From assembly GCA_022819585.1 (NCBI GenBank), contig JAJEGY010000039.1:1-64000 (forward strand): a stretch of 64,000 bases of DNA, in the 5' to 3' direction. Under the pieces are notes generated by a model. The model had not been told where the DNA came from, searched no databases, and saw only the letters and a program-made list of their open reading frames with translations. Positions 37,123 through 46,632 of this stretch are shown here, piece by piece. Every line of letters begins with the position of its first letter. The stretch's first letter is position 1. This DNA is from Dehalococcoidia bacterium. GTDB lineage: Bacteria; Chloroflexota; Dehalococcoidia; Lucifugimonadales; Lucifugimonadaceae. The position numbers and the translations under genes were made by a program.

Positions 37123-38085
37123 TCAACTCTCCCTTTCAACCGCCAAACGCACACGCTCGCTCTTGACCTCACCAACTTCAACATCCCAACCTCGAACAAT
37201 CGCGTCCGCAACCTTCACCACCCTCGCCATCTCTCTAACCTCGTGCACCCGGACAATATCCGCTCCCGCAGCAACCGCCAAAGCTGTAGACGCTGCATTT
37301 CCCTCGACCCGATCCTCAGGCTCTGCATCCAAAATCGCGCCGATAAATGACTTCCTCGACGCCCCAACCAACATAGGCAACCCTCCAAGCCTAGCTTTGA
37401 TCACATCTAAACACCTCAAGACCTCCAAACTATGCGAAGCGTTCTTGGCGAAACCAATCCCAGGATCAACGATGATCTTCCCCCGATCAACTCCCTCACT
37501 CTCGGCACACGCAACAGCCCCCGCCAATTCGTCGCCGACTTCCTCAACAACATCCTCATACCGCGCCTGATCGCGGATATGACTAATCACAATCGGCGCC
37601 TTATGCCTAGCCACAACTGAAGCCATCTCTGGATCCGACAACATCGAAACATCGTTCGCCGTATCAGCACCCTCCGCCAACGCAATGTCAGCAACCCCCG
37701 CCTTCCGAGTATCGATACTGATAGGCAGATCGCACCGCTTTTTGATCCCCGCGATCACCGGCAATACCCGCTCAATCTCCTCATCCGCCGACACTGGACG
37801 CGCATCCGGATATACCGAAGCTGGCCGCGTCGACTCACCGCCAATGTCAATGATGTCTGCTCCCTCATCCTCCATGCGCATCGCATCATCTACCGACGCA
37901 CCGACCCAATCCAGCCCATTCCGCATCGTACCATCTCCGGAAAACGAATCCGGTGTCACATTCAATATCCCCATGATGTAAGTGCGAGAACCCCACTGAA
38001 AAGTAGAGTTCCCGATCTTCAAAACGGCCGGTTGGTGTGTTTTTTCAAGCATTTGAGACGTTTCGGTCTCCCCGTAGACCTTCAT
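37123..38085 (-). CDS. folP: Dihydropteroate synthase
   Basis: Joins p-aminobenzoate to the pterin pyrophosphate made by FolK. MGILNVTPDSFSGDG is the pterin-site signature near residue 45; DIIDIGGESTRPAS binds substrate, and GIGFAKNASHSLEVLR and GASRKSFIG close the active site. The start is uncertain: TTG at 38097, ATG at 38085 or ATG at 38052 are in frame, and none has a good ribosome site. The conserved region begins after all of them. Divergent from the carboxylase beta gene. Confidence 0.93.
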   Translation of the reverse strand: MKVYGETETSQMLEKTHQPAVLKIGNSTFQWGSRTYIMGILNVTPDSFSGDGTMRNGLDWVGASVDDAMRMEDEGADIIDIGGESTRPASVYPDARPVSADEEIERVLPVIAGIKKRCDLPISIDTRKAGVADIALAEGADTANDVSMLSDPEMASVVARHKAPIVISHIRDQARYEDVVEEVGDELAGAVACAESEGVDRGKIIVDPGIGFAKNASHSLEVLRCLDVIKARLGGLPMLVGASRKSFIGAILDAEPEDRVEGNAASTALAVAAGADIVRVHEVREMARVVKVADAIVRGWDVEVGEVKSERVRLAVERES

Positions 38086-38256
38086 AGAGGTCAACAACGA
38101 TTTGCGCCTGTAAATTAGGATTCTAAGTTGGCACGAACACGAAATCGAAGGTAAAAATCCAAACCTTCCTCACCATCTGGATCAAGGCGAAGCAACATCA
38201 CCCAGCAATCCGAAATAACCGCCGAAACCAACGGCTTCGAATCCCGCATATCTGCA

Positions 38257-39780
38257 TTGGAAGATCGAAGAGCAACTGCCAAGCAGGGCGGTGGCGAACG
38301 GCGCATCGAATCTCAGAAATCACGCGGTAAACTCACCGCCCGCGAGCGTCTGTCAAAGCTGTTCGACAACGGCAACTTCACCGAGATCGACACCTTCAAC
38401 ACCCATCGCTCAACCGATCTCGGACTCGACCGTCAACGCTTTGAAGGCGACTCAGTAGTCACTGCATGGGGCAAAGTCGAAGGCCGCACCGTCTTCGCAT
38501 ACGCCCAAGACTTCACCGTCCTCGGCGGCTCCCTATCCCAAATCGCCGCCCAGAAAATCTCCAAGGTCATGGACCACGCCATCAAGGTAGGCGCGCCCGT
38601 CGTCGGAATCAACGACTCCGGTGGCGCTCGCATCCAAGAGGGCATTGACTCACTAGCTGGCTACGGCGAAATCTTCCGACGCAACACCCTAGCATCTGGT
38701 GTCATCCCTCAAATCACCGTCATTGCCGGACCCTCTGCAGGCGGTGCCGTCTACTCCCCAGCCATGACCGACTTCATCTTCATGGTCGAGTCGATAGGGC
38801 AGATGTACATCACCGGACCTGACGTAGTCCGCTCAGTAACTGGCGAAGACGTCAGCCACGAAGACCTTGGCGGAGCAGGCATGCACGCCACAACCTCCGG
38901 CGTCGCACACTACGCCGCTCAAGACGAAGACGCCTGCTACGCCGAAGTCCGACGCCTCCTCGGCCTCCTACCATCCAACAACGCATCTTCACCCCCAACC
39001 ATCCCCTGCGAAGATCCAACCGACCGACGATCTGAAAAACTCGCATCCGTCATCCCCGACGACCCCAACATGCCCTATGACGTCCTCGACATCATCGAGG
39101 AACTGGTCGACGACGCAGACTTCATGCAAGTTCATGCTGAGTACGCCCGAAACATCGTCGTCGGTTTCGGACGCATCGCAGGCTCAACTGTCGGCATCGT
39201 CGCTAATCAACCCAATGAACTCGCAGGCGTCCTCGACATCGACGCCTCCGACAAAGGAGCGCGCTTCGTCCGTTTCTGCGACGCATTCAACATCCCTATC
39301 CTCACCCTCGTTGATGTCCCCGGCTTCATGCCCGGCACCGCACAAGAGCAGGGTGGCATCATCCGCCATGGTGCCAAGATGCTCTATGCCTACTCCGAGG
39401 CAACCGTCCCAAAAATCACAGTAATCCTCCGAAAAGCCTACGGCGGCGCATACATCGTCATGGGTAGCAAAGAACTCCGTTGCGACGTAAACCTCGCATG
39501 GCCCACCGCCGAAATCGCCGTGATGGGACCCGACGGTGCCGTCAACGTCATCGGACGACGGGATATCGCCGCCGCTGACGACCCTGACGCCAAACGACAA
39601 GAGTTGGTCGCCGACTACCGCGAACGCTTCGCAAACCCATACGTCGCCGCAAACCGCGGATACATAGACGACGTTATCGACCCCCGCGACACACGCACCA
39701 GAGTCATCGACGCCTTGGACATGCTCGCCAACAAAGTCGACGACCTACCTCCCAAGAAACACGGAAACATCCCTCTGTGA
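38257..39780 (+). CDS. Acyl-CoA carboxylase carboxyltransferase (beta) subunit, propionyl-CoA type
   Basis: Carboxyl transferase of biotin-dependent acyl-CoA carboxylases or methylmalonyl-CoA decarboxylase. GKLTARERLSKLFDNGNFTE opens the family; VVGINDSGGARIQEG and GPSAGGAVYSPAMTDF are the CoA-binding loop, and IILTLVDVPGF-like NIPILTLVDVPGFMPGTAQE with RKAYGGAYIVMGS the carboxybiotin side. 507 residues. The TTG at 38257 is used, but coding-like sequence (SRISA before LEDRR) continues upstream without an obvious ATG, so the true start may be earlier. No biotin carrier or carboxylase alpha gene is next to it. Confidence 0.88.
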   Translation: MEDRRATAKQGGGERRIESQKSRGKLTARERLSKLFDNGNFTEIDTFNTHRSTDLGLDRQRFEGDSVVTAWGKVEGRTVFAYAQDFTVLGGSLSQIAAQKISKVMDHAIKVGAPVVGINDSGGARIQEGIDSLAGYGEIFRRNTLASGVIPQITVIAGPSAGGAVYSPAMTDFIFMVESIGQMYITGPDVVRSVTGEDVSHEDLGGAGMHATTSGVAHYAAQDEDACYAEVRRLLGLLPSNNASSPPTIPCEDPTDRRSEKLASVIPDDPNMPYDVLDIIEELVDDADFMQVHAEYARNIVVGFGRIAGSTVGIVANQPNELAGVLDIDASDKGARFVRFCDAFNIPILTLVDVPGFMPGTAQEQGGIIRHGAKMLYAYSEATVPKITVILRKAYGGAYIVMGSKELRCDVNLAWPTAEIAVMGPDGAVNVIGRRDIAAADDPDAKRQELVADYRERFANPYVAANRGYIDDVIDPRDTRTRVIDALDMLANKVDDLPPKKHGNIPL

Positions 39781-40199
39781 CCACAACCGATCAACCGCGC
39801 TACGCTCCAAACACCGTGAGCGAAGAAGAATTCGTCAAAACAGTTTCCGATATGGCGCGTGAGGTCTGGGACTTCCACAACCGATGGGGTTTCGGCTCAG
39901 GCCACTTCAAAGACGCAACGCCTGCCAGCATCATCGCCCGCCGTAAAGAAATCCTCGCAGAAGAAGTCCGTGAACTATCCGAAGCGGTTGACGAAGACGA
40001 CACCTCAGGCGTCCTCAACGAAGCCGCCGATGTCCTCTTCGTAGCCATCGGACACGTCGAAGCCCTAGGAACAGCAGGACTCGAAGGCGTCCGATACGTC
40101 ACCAACAAAAACGCCAACAAAACCGAAAAAACCCACGCCATCCGGCAAGACACCGGCAAACTCCTTCCCAAAGAAGGCAAACCACACAAATGGGAATGA
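39777..40199 (+). CDS. MazG-like nucleotide pyrophosphohydrolase
   Basis: All-alpha NTP pyrophosphatase fold, 140 residues. The metal site is visible as EEVRELSEAVDEDD, with E-E-x-x-E spacing, and NEAADVLFVAIGHVEALG with the E-x-x-D pair. The C-terminal TNKNANKTEKTHAIRQDTGK resembles MazG-type proteins of the phosphoribosyl-ATP pyrophosphatase group. GTG start overlapping the carboxylase stop. Likely a house-cleaning or nucleotide-pool role; the substrate is unknown. Confidence 0.75.
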   Translation: MTTTDQPRYAPNTVSEEEFVKTVSDMAREVWDFHNRWGFGSGHFKDATPASIIARRKEILAEEVRELSEAVDEDDTSGVLNEAADVLFVAIGHVEALGTAGLEGVRYVTNKNANKTEKTHAIRQDTGKLLPKEGKPHKWE

Positions 40200-40224
40200 T
40201 CCCACCGCGCTAAAGGAACTCTGA

Positions 40225-41439
40225 ATGCAAAACGCAGCCCAAGACGCCGCAATACAACGTGCCAAAGAACACTTCGGCAATCTACTCGAAAAGCAGATCG
40301 AACGCGTAGCAGCGATGAAGGAGTCCAGCGGCTTCATCGACTACAACGCCCTCGACACCATCAAAATCGGCCTCCTAGGCGGCGACGGCATCGGACCCGC
40401 AATCACCGACACCGCACGCGGCGTCCTCGAACGCCTCCTTTCCGACGCTGTAGCCAGTGGCAAGATCGAATTCCGAGACATCGAAGGCCTGACCATCGAG
40501 AACCGTGCAGCCCATCTTCAGTCCATCCCCGACGATGTCCTAGCCGAAATCAAAGAGTGCGACGTCACCCTTAAAGGTCCGACCACTACTCCCGAAAAAG
40601 GCGACGGCTGGCCAAACCTCGAATCCGCAAACGTCGGCATGAGGAAGGAACTTGACCTCTTCGCAAACGTCCGACCCGTACGCGTCCCATCCGAAGGCAT
40701 CGACTGGGTCTTCTTCCGAGAAAACACCGAAGACCTCTATGCTCTAGGTTCCGACGGCATCGACGTCACGGACGACTTCACCATCGACTTCCGCCTCATC
40801 TCCGAACCTGGCTCCGAGCGTATAATCCGCGCCGCATTCGAGCACGCCAAACAGAACGGCCGCGACCGAGTGACCGTCGTCACCAAGGCCAACATCGTCA
40901 AACTCAGCGACGGACGCTTCCTCCAAGTCGCAGAACGCGTCTCCGAGGAATACCCCGGTATCGAATGGGACGGCTGGTACATCGACATCATGACCGCCAA
41001 GCTCCTAGACACGGCCCGACGTTCCGACTTCCAAGTCTTCGTCATGCCGAACCTCTACGGCGACATCCTCACCGATGAAGCCGCCGAGATTCAGGGCGGA
41101 GTAGGCACCGCGGGCGCAGCAAACATCGGCACTCGATACGCAATGTTCGAAGCCATCCACGGCTCCGCTCCACGCATGGTCACCGAAGGACGCGCCCAAT
41201 ACGCCGACCCATCCTCCATGCTCAAAGCCTCCGCCATGCTTCTCCAGCACATCGGATACGCCGACCTCGGACGACGCCTAGACATGGCCTTGGAAGTCTG
41301 CGGCCAGTACGAACGCAAGATCGTAACCACTGGCCGCGACACCGGAGCAACCGGCGACGAATACGGAGCCTACGTAGCCGACACCGTAAACGACCCCAAC
41401 CTCGAATCGAAATGGCAGTCGTACGTCAACGCCACCTAA
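40225..41439 (+). CDS. Isocitrate dehydrogenase, NAD-type
   Basis: Oxidative decarboxylation of isocitrate to 2-oxoglutarate; 404 residues. LLGGDGIGPAITDTARG is the N-terminal signature; RKELDLFANVRPVR and WVFFRENTEDLYALGSDG form the substrate loop. The metal Asps are in FVMPNLYGDILTDEAAEIQG, and the NAD region AMFEAIHGSAPRM follows. An N-terminal helical extension (about 45 residues, NAAQDAAIQRAKEHFG) is longer than usual. Isopropylmalate dehydrogenase is the alternative, but location 32 bases before mdh favours IDH. Confidence 0.87.
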   Translation: MQNAAQDAAIQRAKEHFGNLLEKQIERVAAMKESSGFIDYNALDTIKIGLLGGDGIGPAITDTARGVLERLLSDAVASGKIEFRDIEGLTIENRAAHLQSIPDDVLAEIKECDVTLKGPTTTPEKGDGWPNLESANVGMRKELDLFANVRPVRVPSEGIDWVFFRENTEDLYALGSDGIDVTDDFTIDFRLISEPGSERIIRAAFEHAKQNGRDRVTVVTKANIVKLSDGRFLQVAERVSEEYPGIEWDGWYIDIMTAKLLDTARRSDFQVFVMPNLYGDILTDEAAEIQGGVGTAGAANIGTRYAMFEAIHGSAPRMVTEGRAQYADPSSMLKASAMLLQHIGYADLGRRLDMALEVCGQYERKIVTTGRDTGATGDEYGAYVADTVNDPNLESKWQSYVNAT

Positions 41440-41471
41440 CCGACAAAAACCGAACGGAGTAACCCGAGACA

Positions 41472-42407
41472 ATGCGATCCAAAGTAACCGTCGTAGGCGC
41501 CGGCAACGTCGGCGCAACAACCGCACAACGCATCTACGAACGCGGATACGCCGATGTAGTCCTAGTCGACGTGGTCGAAGACATGCCCCAAGGCAAAGCC
41601 CTAGACATCCTCGAATCCGGACCCGTCCTAGGCACCGACGCCCAAATCACTGGCGCAAACGACTACGCACCAACCGCCGAATCCGACGTCGTAGTTATCA
41701 CCGCCGGCATCGCACGACGCCCCGGAATGTCACGCGACGACCTCCTACTCACCAACATGCGCATCATGCAGAGCGTCACCGAGCAGGTCGTCAAATACTC
41801 CCCAAATAGCATCCTCGTCATCGTCTCCAACCCCCTCGACGCCATGGTCCAACTCGCCCAGAAGGTCAGCGGATTCCCCAAAGAACGCGTCGTCGGTATG
41901 GCAGGCATCCTCGACACCGCACGCTTCCGCACCTTCCTCGCCCAAGAACTCAACGTCTCCGTAACCAACGTCTCCGCATACGTCCTCGGCGGACACGGCG
42001 ACACCATGGTCCCCCTCATCAAAGCCACAACCGTCGGTGGCGTCCCCGTCTCCGAACTCATCGAAGCTGACCGGCTCGAAGAGATCGTCCAACGCACCCG
42101 CGACGGAGGAGCCGAAATTGTAGCCCTCCTAAAGACCGGCTCCGCATACTACGCCCCCTCAGCCGCCAGCGCCCAAATGGTCGAAGCAATCCTCCTCGAC
42201 CGCAAAGAAATCCTCCCCTGCGCCGCCATGCTAGAAGGCGAATACGGCATAAACGGCCTCTACGTAGGCGTCCCCATAAAACTAGGAGCCAACGGCGTAG
42301 AAGAAATCATCGAGGTTGAGTTGAGCAAAGCCGAACAGACGGCTTTGCAAGCATCGGCAGACGCGGTTCAAGAACTAGTGGATGTCATGGCGGAGAGTGG
42401 GAAATGA
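41472..42407 (+). CDS. mdh: Malate dehydrogenase
   Basis: NAD-dependent malate/oxaloacetate interconversion, LDH-like class, 311 residues. NAD motif [20 protein letters not shown]; the mobile-loop [17 protein letters not shown] has Arg at the specificity position, marking malate over lactate. [22 protein letters not shown] (catalytic Asp/Arg) and [12 protein letters not shown] (catalytic His) are intact. Follows isocitrate dehydrogenase and ends the carboxylase-MazG-icd-mdh set. Weak hairpin CCTCA/TGAGG follows at 42426-42438. Confidence 0.94.
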   Translation: MRSKVTVVGAGNVGATTAQRIYERGYADVVLVDVVEDMPQGKALDILESGPVLGTDAQITGANDYAPTAESDVVVITAGIARRPGMSRDDLLLTNMRIMQSVTEQVVKYSPNSILVIVSNPLDAMVQLAQKVSGFPKERVVGMAGILDTARFRTFLAQELNVSVTNVSAYVLGGHGDTMVPLIKATTVGGVPVSELIEADRLEEIVQRTRDGGAEIVALLKTGSAYYAPSAASAQMVEAILLDRKEILPCAAMLEGEYGINGLYVGVPIKLGANGVEEIIEVELSKAEQTALQASADAVQELVDVMAESGK

Positions 42408-42549
42408 GATGCATTGAAAAATTCGCCTCATGCTGAGGGTTTCTAATCTCGCCCAGCAGCATTCGGCAGTTATCGAACCACTTAAATACAGTTTGCCATC
42501 CAGTCAGGCCGAACTTGGGCAGTGGCGCTAACATCATCTTAGGAGCGGA

Positions 42550-43875
42550 TTGTCGGGACACAGGGTTGACATTGTTGTCCCGAATGGTCATGAAATTCGA
42601 CGACACAAGAGATTGCCGATGCTGAAAGTCCAAAGTCGGTTCGTCGGGGATTGGGAATACCGGACCGCCAACACGAAGGAATATACGCACGGAATTCATC
42701 CCTACCCCGCGATGATGATCCCCCAGGTGGCGCGGCGATTGATCGGCGAGTATGGTCCAGGGGAAGGCATTCTTCTCGATCCTTATTGCGGGACCGGAAC
42801 GACGTTGCTCGAAGGGATGTTGGCGGGCCTCGATGCGATCGGTACTGACCTCAATCCTCTGGCGCGTCTCATCGCAAGAACCAAGACCGCACCGATTGAT
42901 CTCGACCTCCTTGACCGTGAGATAAAGGATTTCAGCGAATTCGGACTCGTTACCGCAGGTTTGCGTGGCGGTCAAACCGTCCGACCCGACATCCCGAATA
43001 TCGATTATTGGTTCAGCGAGAACGTGCAACGTGAATTGGGTTTGATCCGCAGTCACATCGACTGGATCGAATCAGCTCGAATTGCCGATTTCTTCAGGGT
43101 GGCGTTCAGTTTGACAGTGCGGAAGGTGTCGTGGACGAAAAACTCCGAATTCAAACTCGTGAGGATGACACCCGAGCGTATCGAGGATCACGATCCAGAC
43201 GTCTTTTCGACGATGGTCGATGTGCTAAATGACAACAGACGGGCTTTCGCATCGCTCGATCAGGCTCTTGGTGATGAACCCGCAGTTCCTTGGGTCTACG
43301 GATTCAATACCGTAGTTGAGATACCCCAAGAGATCATTGCCCCTGAGATGGTCGATCTCGTTGTCACATCGCCGCCGTACGGAGATTCGAAGACGACTGT
43401 GGCGTATGGTCAATTTTCGCGACTTTCGTCCCAGTGGCTCGGTTATGACAACGCCAACCGTGTGGATAACGCACTCATGGGTGGCGCGAAACTCACGGGC
43501 AACATGAAGTTCGGATTCGAGGAACTGGATGATGTAATCGGTGAGATTGCCGATGCGGACCCTCGACGAGCTGGCGAGGTGGCATCGTTTTTCTTAGATT
43601 ATCGAAAGTCCATTTGCAACGTCGCTGATGTGGTAAGTCCTGGTGGTTTCGCTTGCTACGTCGTTGGGAACCGAACGGTGAAGGGTTATCAGATACCGAC
43701 AGCTGAATCGACGGCGGCATTTTTCGAAATGAACGGTTTCGAGCATGTTGATACTTTCCACCGGAATATCCCGAACAAACGGATGCCGTCGATGAACTCT
43801 CCGACGAATGTTCCGGGTAAATTGGGCAAGACGATAAAATCGGAATTTATCGTGGTCAGTCGGAAGATGGGTTGA
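42550..43875 (+). CDS. Type II DNA methyltransferase, probably N4-cytosine specific
   Basis: Modification half of a type II pair with the next gene. LLDPYCGTGTTLLEGMLAG (about residue 73) is the AdoMet motif region and is followed by LNPLARLIARTKT; the catalytic motif is VTSPPYGDSKTTVAYGQFS (about residue 275), of the S/T-PPY form used by m4C enzymes. Order motif I then IV. The TTG at 42550 has AGGAG four bases before it; an ATG at 42619 is the alternative. 441 residues. Its TGA is two bases before the endonuclease ATG. Confidence 0.85.
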   Translation: MSGHRVDIVVPNGHEIRRHKRLPMLKVQSRFVGDWEYRTANTKEYTHGIHPYPAMMIPQVARRLIGEYGPGEGILLDPYCGTGTTLLEGMLAGLDAIGTDLNPLARLIARTKTAPIDLDLLDREIKDFSEFGLVTAGLRGGQTVRPDIPNIDYWFSENVQRELGLIRSHIDWIESARIADFFRVAFSLTVRKVSWTKNSEFKLVRMTPERIEDHDPDVFSTMVDVLNDNRRAFASLDQALGDEPAVPWVYGFNTVVEIPQEIIAPEMVDLVVTSPPYGDSKTTVAYGQFSRLSSQWLGYDNANRVDNALMGGAKLTGNMKFGFEELDDVIGEIADADPRRAGEVASFFLDYRKSICNVADVVSPGGFACYVVGNRTVKGYQIPTAESTAAFFEMNGFEHVDTFHRNIPNKRMPSMNSPTNVPGKLGKTIKSEFIVVSRKMG

Positions 43876-43877
43876 CG

Positions 43878-44582
43878 ATGCGATTGTCGGAACTACGCGA
43901 ACGCTTACAGCGGCTCAACGCCGAGGGGTTTGTTCCGACGGAGAGATCGGGGCCAACGGGCATCGGGCATACGCTTGAAACTCGGTTAGGATTGTCCGAG
44001 AACAACCTGCCGATTCCGGATATCGGCGGACGGGTCGAAGTTAAAGCGACACGATCGAATACGAATAATCTGATCACTCTGTTCACGTTCAACCGGGCAG
44101 TTTGGAAGTTCAAGAACAAGGAGCTTGTCGAGACATGGGGTTACTTCGACGAAGCTAGAGATCGCCCAGCGCTTTACACGACGGTCTCGGCTACAGATAC
44201 AAACGCTTTGGGATTGCAACTCTCGGTATCCGAGGACGGCAACGAATTGTTTATGACGCATGTGCCTAGTGAAACGTTGCTGGGATCTTGGGACATGTAC
44301 TACATCGTTGGAAAGTTCGTTACAAAGTTCGAAAGAATGTTGTTTGTCCATGCCGATTCAAAGATAATTGACGGTAAAGAGCATTTTCACTACGACGAGG
44401 CGGAGATTCTGTCCGAGCCTAGTTCGCTGACTTTCAGGGATGGATTCGCCAATGGCATCGTGACGATCGATATTCGAATGTACTTGAGGCCAAGCGGAGC
44501 GGCAAGGAACCACGGGACGGGTTTCCGCATTCTTGAGCAGAATCTGCCGAGGTTGTTTGGGAGGGTGGAACGTTTGGTTTGA
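43878..44582 (+). CDS. Type II restriction endonuclease, MvaI/BcnI family
   Basis: Cleaves DNA at a short site protected by the preceding methyltransferase. The MvaI/BcnI signature is clear near the N-terminus: GPTGIGHTLETRLGLSENN followed by the catalytic PDIGGRVEVKATR (PD...ExK nuclease core). FNRAVWKFKNKELVETWGYF, SWDMYYIVGKF and the closing RNHGTGFRILEQNLPRLFGR are other family blocks. 234 residues. Family members recognise CCWGG or CCSGG; the specificity here is not readable. A TTG six bases earlier is another start. Confidence 0.88.
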   Translation: MRLSELRERLQRLNAEGFVPTERSGPTGIGHTLETRLGLSENNLPIPDIGGRVEVKATRSNTNNLITLFTFNRAVWKFKNKELVETWGYFDEARDRPALYTTVSATDTNALGLQLSVSEDGNELFMTHVPSETLLGSWDMYYIVGKFVTKFERMLFVHADSKIIDGKEHFHYDEAEILSEPSSLTFRDGFANGIVTIDIRMYLRPSGAARNHGTGFRILEQNLPRLFGRVERLV

Positions 44583-44715
44583 TTGGGGTGGTTTCGTCGG
44601 GCGAAGTCGCTGATGTCGTTTTCAGGGTCGCCGTCGTTGAGGCGACGAAGTCTCTGCCCCTAGTCCTCCGGAGTTCGCCGGAATGACGTCAGGATATACG
44701 GAGATGAACGCGGCG
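44583..44715. repeat. Spacer with REP-like fragment
   Basis: No gene. Contains TCCGGAGTTCGCCGGAATGA (about 44669-44688), a relative of the GTCATTCCCGCGAAAGCGGGAA palindrome seen twice near the riboflavin genes. It lies between convergent genes. Confidence 0.5.
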
Positions 44716-45219
44716 TCAGCGGATGCCGATGCTGCGGGGTCTTCGGCGAAGCTGATTCAACCGATTAACCATCTCAACCGCCGAATCCACATACCCCGAC
44801 GCGTGCTCAACCCGCGCCACCGCCTGCTCCACCGTATCCGTAGTCAGCACCCCAAAAATCACTGGCTTCAAACTATCCTCCGAAGCCCGCAACAACCCTT
44901 GAGAAGCCGCATTCGCTACATGCTCGAAATGCGCCGTCTCCCCGCGGATCACCGCCCCGATCGCAATCACCGCATCTGCTGACACCGGAGGATCCAACAA
45001 CGCCCGCGCAGCCAAAGGCAACTCAAACGATCCCGGCACCTCGAAAACCTGCGACTCCTCTACCTTCACACCCAACTCCCTTAACCGCGCCAAACATAGA
45101 TCACGCATCTCGTAGGTGATATCCGAATTGAACCGCGCAACCGCGATCCCGATCTTCAACCCCGAACCATCTAAAAACTCCGCCGGCGACTCACCAGCCC
45201 GCTTCTCAACATCAGCCAT
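44716..45219 (-). CDS. ribH: 6,7-dimethyl-8-ribityllumazine synthase
   Basis: Condenses the pyrimidine and dihydroxybutanone phosphate into lumazine. GIAVARFNSDITYEMRDLCL, VFEVPGSFELPLAARAL, IAIGAVIRGETAHFEHVAN (substrate-binding and catalytic His) and FGVLTTDTVEQAVARVE are the family blocks. The ATG at 45219 has GGTGG upstream; a TTG at 45225 overlapping the ribBA stop is possible. 167 residues, with a short Arg-rich tail. Last gene of the ribD-ribE-ribBA-ribH unit. Confidence 0.94.
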   Translation of the reverse strand: MADVEKRAGESPAEFLDGSGLKIGIAVARFNSDITYEMRDLCLARLRELGVKVEESQVFEVPGSFELPLAARALLDPPVSADAVIAIGAVIRGETAHFEHVANAASQGLLRASEDSLKPVIFGVLTTDTVEQAVARVEHASGYVDSAVEMVNRLNQLRRRPRSIGIR

Positions 45220-45221
45220 AA

Positions 45222-46514
45222 TCAACCACCCAACTGCGTCCGACGCCGACTAACAACCGGCCCACTCGGCTCGTCCTCTTCACTCCCCAACTCGATCTGA
45301 TGCATCATCCGGTCACGCTTCGTCTCAAGATACTTCCGGTTGTGATCATTGGCAGGGAGGGACAGCGGTAGCTGCTCCACCATCTCCAGACCGAACCCTT
45401 CCAATCCCGCAACCTTCTTCGGGTTGTTCGTCAAAAACTTGAACTTCCGAATTCCCAGGTCCAAGAGAATCTGTGCCCCCACCCCGTAATGCCGCAAATC
45501 AGTCTGGAAACCTAGCTGATTATTCGCCTCAACCGTATCCATCCCATTGTCCTGCAAGCGATACGCCTTCAACTTGTTGATCAGCCCGATCCCGCGCCCC
45601 TCTTGCCGCATATAAACCAACGCCCCCACACCCTCGCTCGCGATCTGCGACATCGCCGCATCCAACTGCTCCCCGCAGTCGCATCGCTGACTCCCAAAGA
45701 TGTCACCCGTCAAACACTCCGAATGCACCCGCACAAGCGCCGGTGTCTCAGGATCGATCCTACCCATCACCAACGCAACATGCTCCGCCGGGTCCACATT
45801 GCTCCGATACGCAACACACTTGAACTCGCCCCAACGCGTCGGCAAACGCGTAGAAGTCACCCGCTGCACAAACGACTCCCGACTCAAGCGATACGCAATG
45901 ATGTCCGCAATCGAAACAATCGGAATGTCATGCTCCTCCGCCATCACCTCCAGTTGCGGCCGTCGCGCCATCGTCCCGTCATCATTCATAATCTCGCAAA
46001 CAACCGCCGCAGGTAGTTTCCCAGCCGTCCGGACCAAGTCAATCGAACCCTCGGTATGTCCGGCCCGAACCAACACTCCGCCTTCCTGATACCGGAGCGG
46101 AAACACATGCCCGGGCTGAACAAAGTTCTCAGCCGACGCCTCAGGCTCCGACAACAACCTGATCGTGTGCGCACGGTCCGCAGACGAAATTCCCGTCGTA
46201 ATCCCGTAGGCCGCATCAACCGCAACCGTCATCGCCGTCGAGTGCGGTGACGTGTTGTGCCGAACCATCATCGGCATCCCCAAACGATCCAGATCGTCCC
46301 CCTCCATCGGCACGCAGATCAATCCCCGACCATTCACCGCCATGAAGTTGATGCTGTCCGCCGTCGCATCCTCCGCCGCCATCACAAAATCGCCCTCATT
46401 CTCACGGTCCTCATCATCCACCATAATCACCATGCCGCCAGACCGCACCCGCTCGATGGCGCGCTCAACCGATGCCGCAACTTCAGGACGTAATGCTTGC
46501 GCTTCAGTAGACAT
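45222..46514 (-). CDS. ribBA: Bifunctional DHBP synthase / GTP cyclohydrolase II
   Basis: 430 residues: N-terminal ribB half (VIMVDDEDRENEGDFVMAAE, with the acidic metal loop; PGHVFPLRYQEGGVLVRAGH and TEGSIDL) makes dihydroxybutanone phosphate; C-terminal ribA half (VRVHSECLTGDIFGSQRCDCG with the three zinc Cys; MRQEGRGIGLINKLKAYRLQ; YGVGAQILLDLG) opens GTP. Both active sites look intact. Separated from ribE by 118 bases containing a palindromic repeat. Confidence 0.95.
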   Translation of the reverse strand: MSTEAQALRPEVAASVERAIERVRSGGMVIMVDDEDRENEGDFVMAAEDATADSINFMAVNGRGLICVPMEGDDLDRLGMPMMVRHNTSPHSTAMTVAVDAAYGITTGISSADRAHTIRLLSEPEASAENFVQPGHVFPLRYQEGGVLVRAGHTEGSIDLVRTAGKLPAAVVCEIMNDDGTMARRPQLEVMAEEHDIPIVSIADIIAYRLSRESFVQRVTSTRLPTRWGEFKCVAYRSNVDPAEHVALVMGRIDPETPALVRVHSECLTGDIFGSQRCDCGEQLDAAMSQIASEGVGALVYMRQEGRGIGLINKLKAYRLQDNGMDTVEANNQLGFQTDLRHYGVGAQILLDLGIRKFKFLTNNPKKVAGLEGFGLEMVEQLPLSLPANDHNRKYLETKRDRMMHQIELGSEEDEPSGPVVSRRRTQLGG

Positions 46515-46526
46515 CGGTGTAAACCA

Positions 46527-46554
46527 ACGTCATTCCCGCGAAAGCGGGAATCCA
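46527..46554. repeat. REP-like palindrome, copy 1
   Basis: GTCATTCCCGCGAAAGCGGGAATCC with a CCCGC/GCGGG stem and GAAA loop, in the spacer between ribE and ribBA. A near-identical unit occurs at 48381. This type of palindrome is scattered in many bacterial genomes. Confidence 0.85.
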
Positions 46555-46632
46555 GAGGGGACGGGCAGCGGGGTTCACGGCACAGCTGATCTTTCAGACA
46601 ACAACCAATCGGAATCCTCCGATTGTCTCATT

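Noticed and set aside
42385-43056. Minus-strand open frame opposite the DNA methyltransferase
   Set aside because: It contains no recognised motif and covers the clear AdoMet motif of the plus-strand gene.
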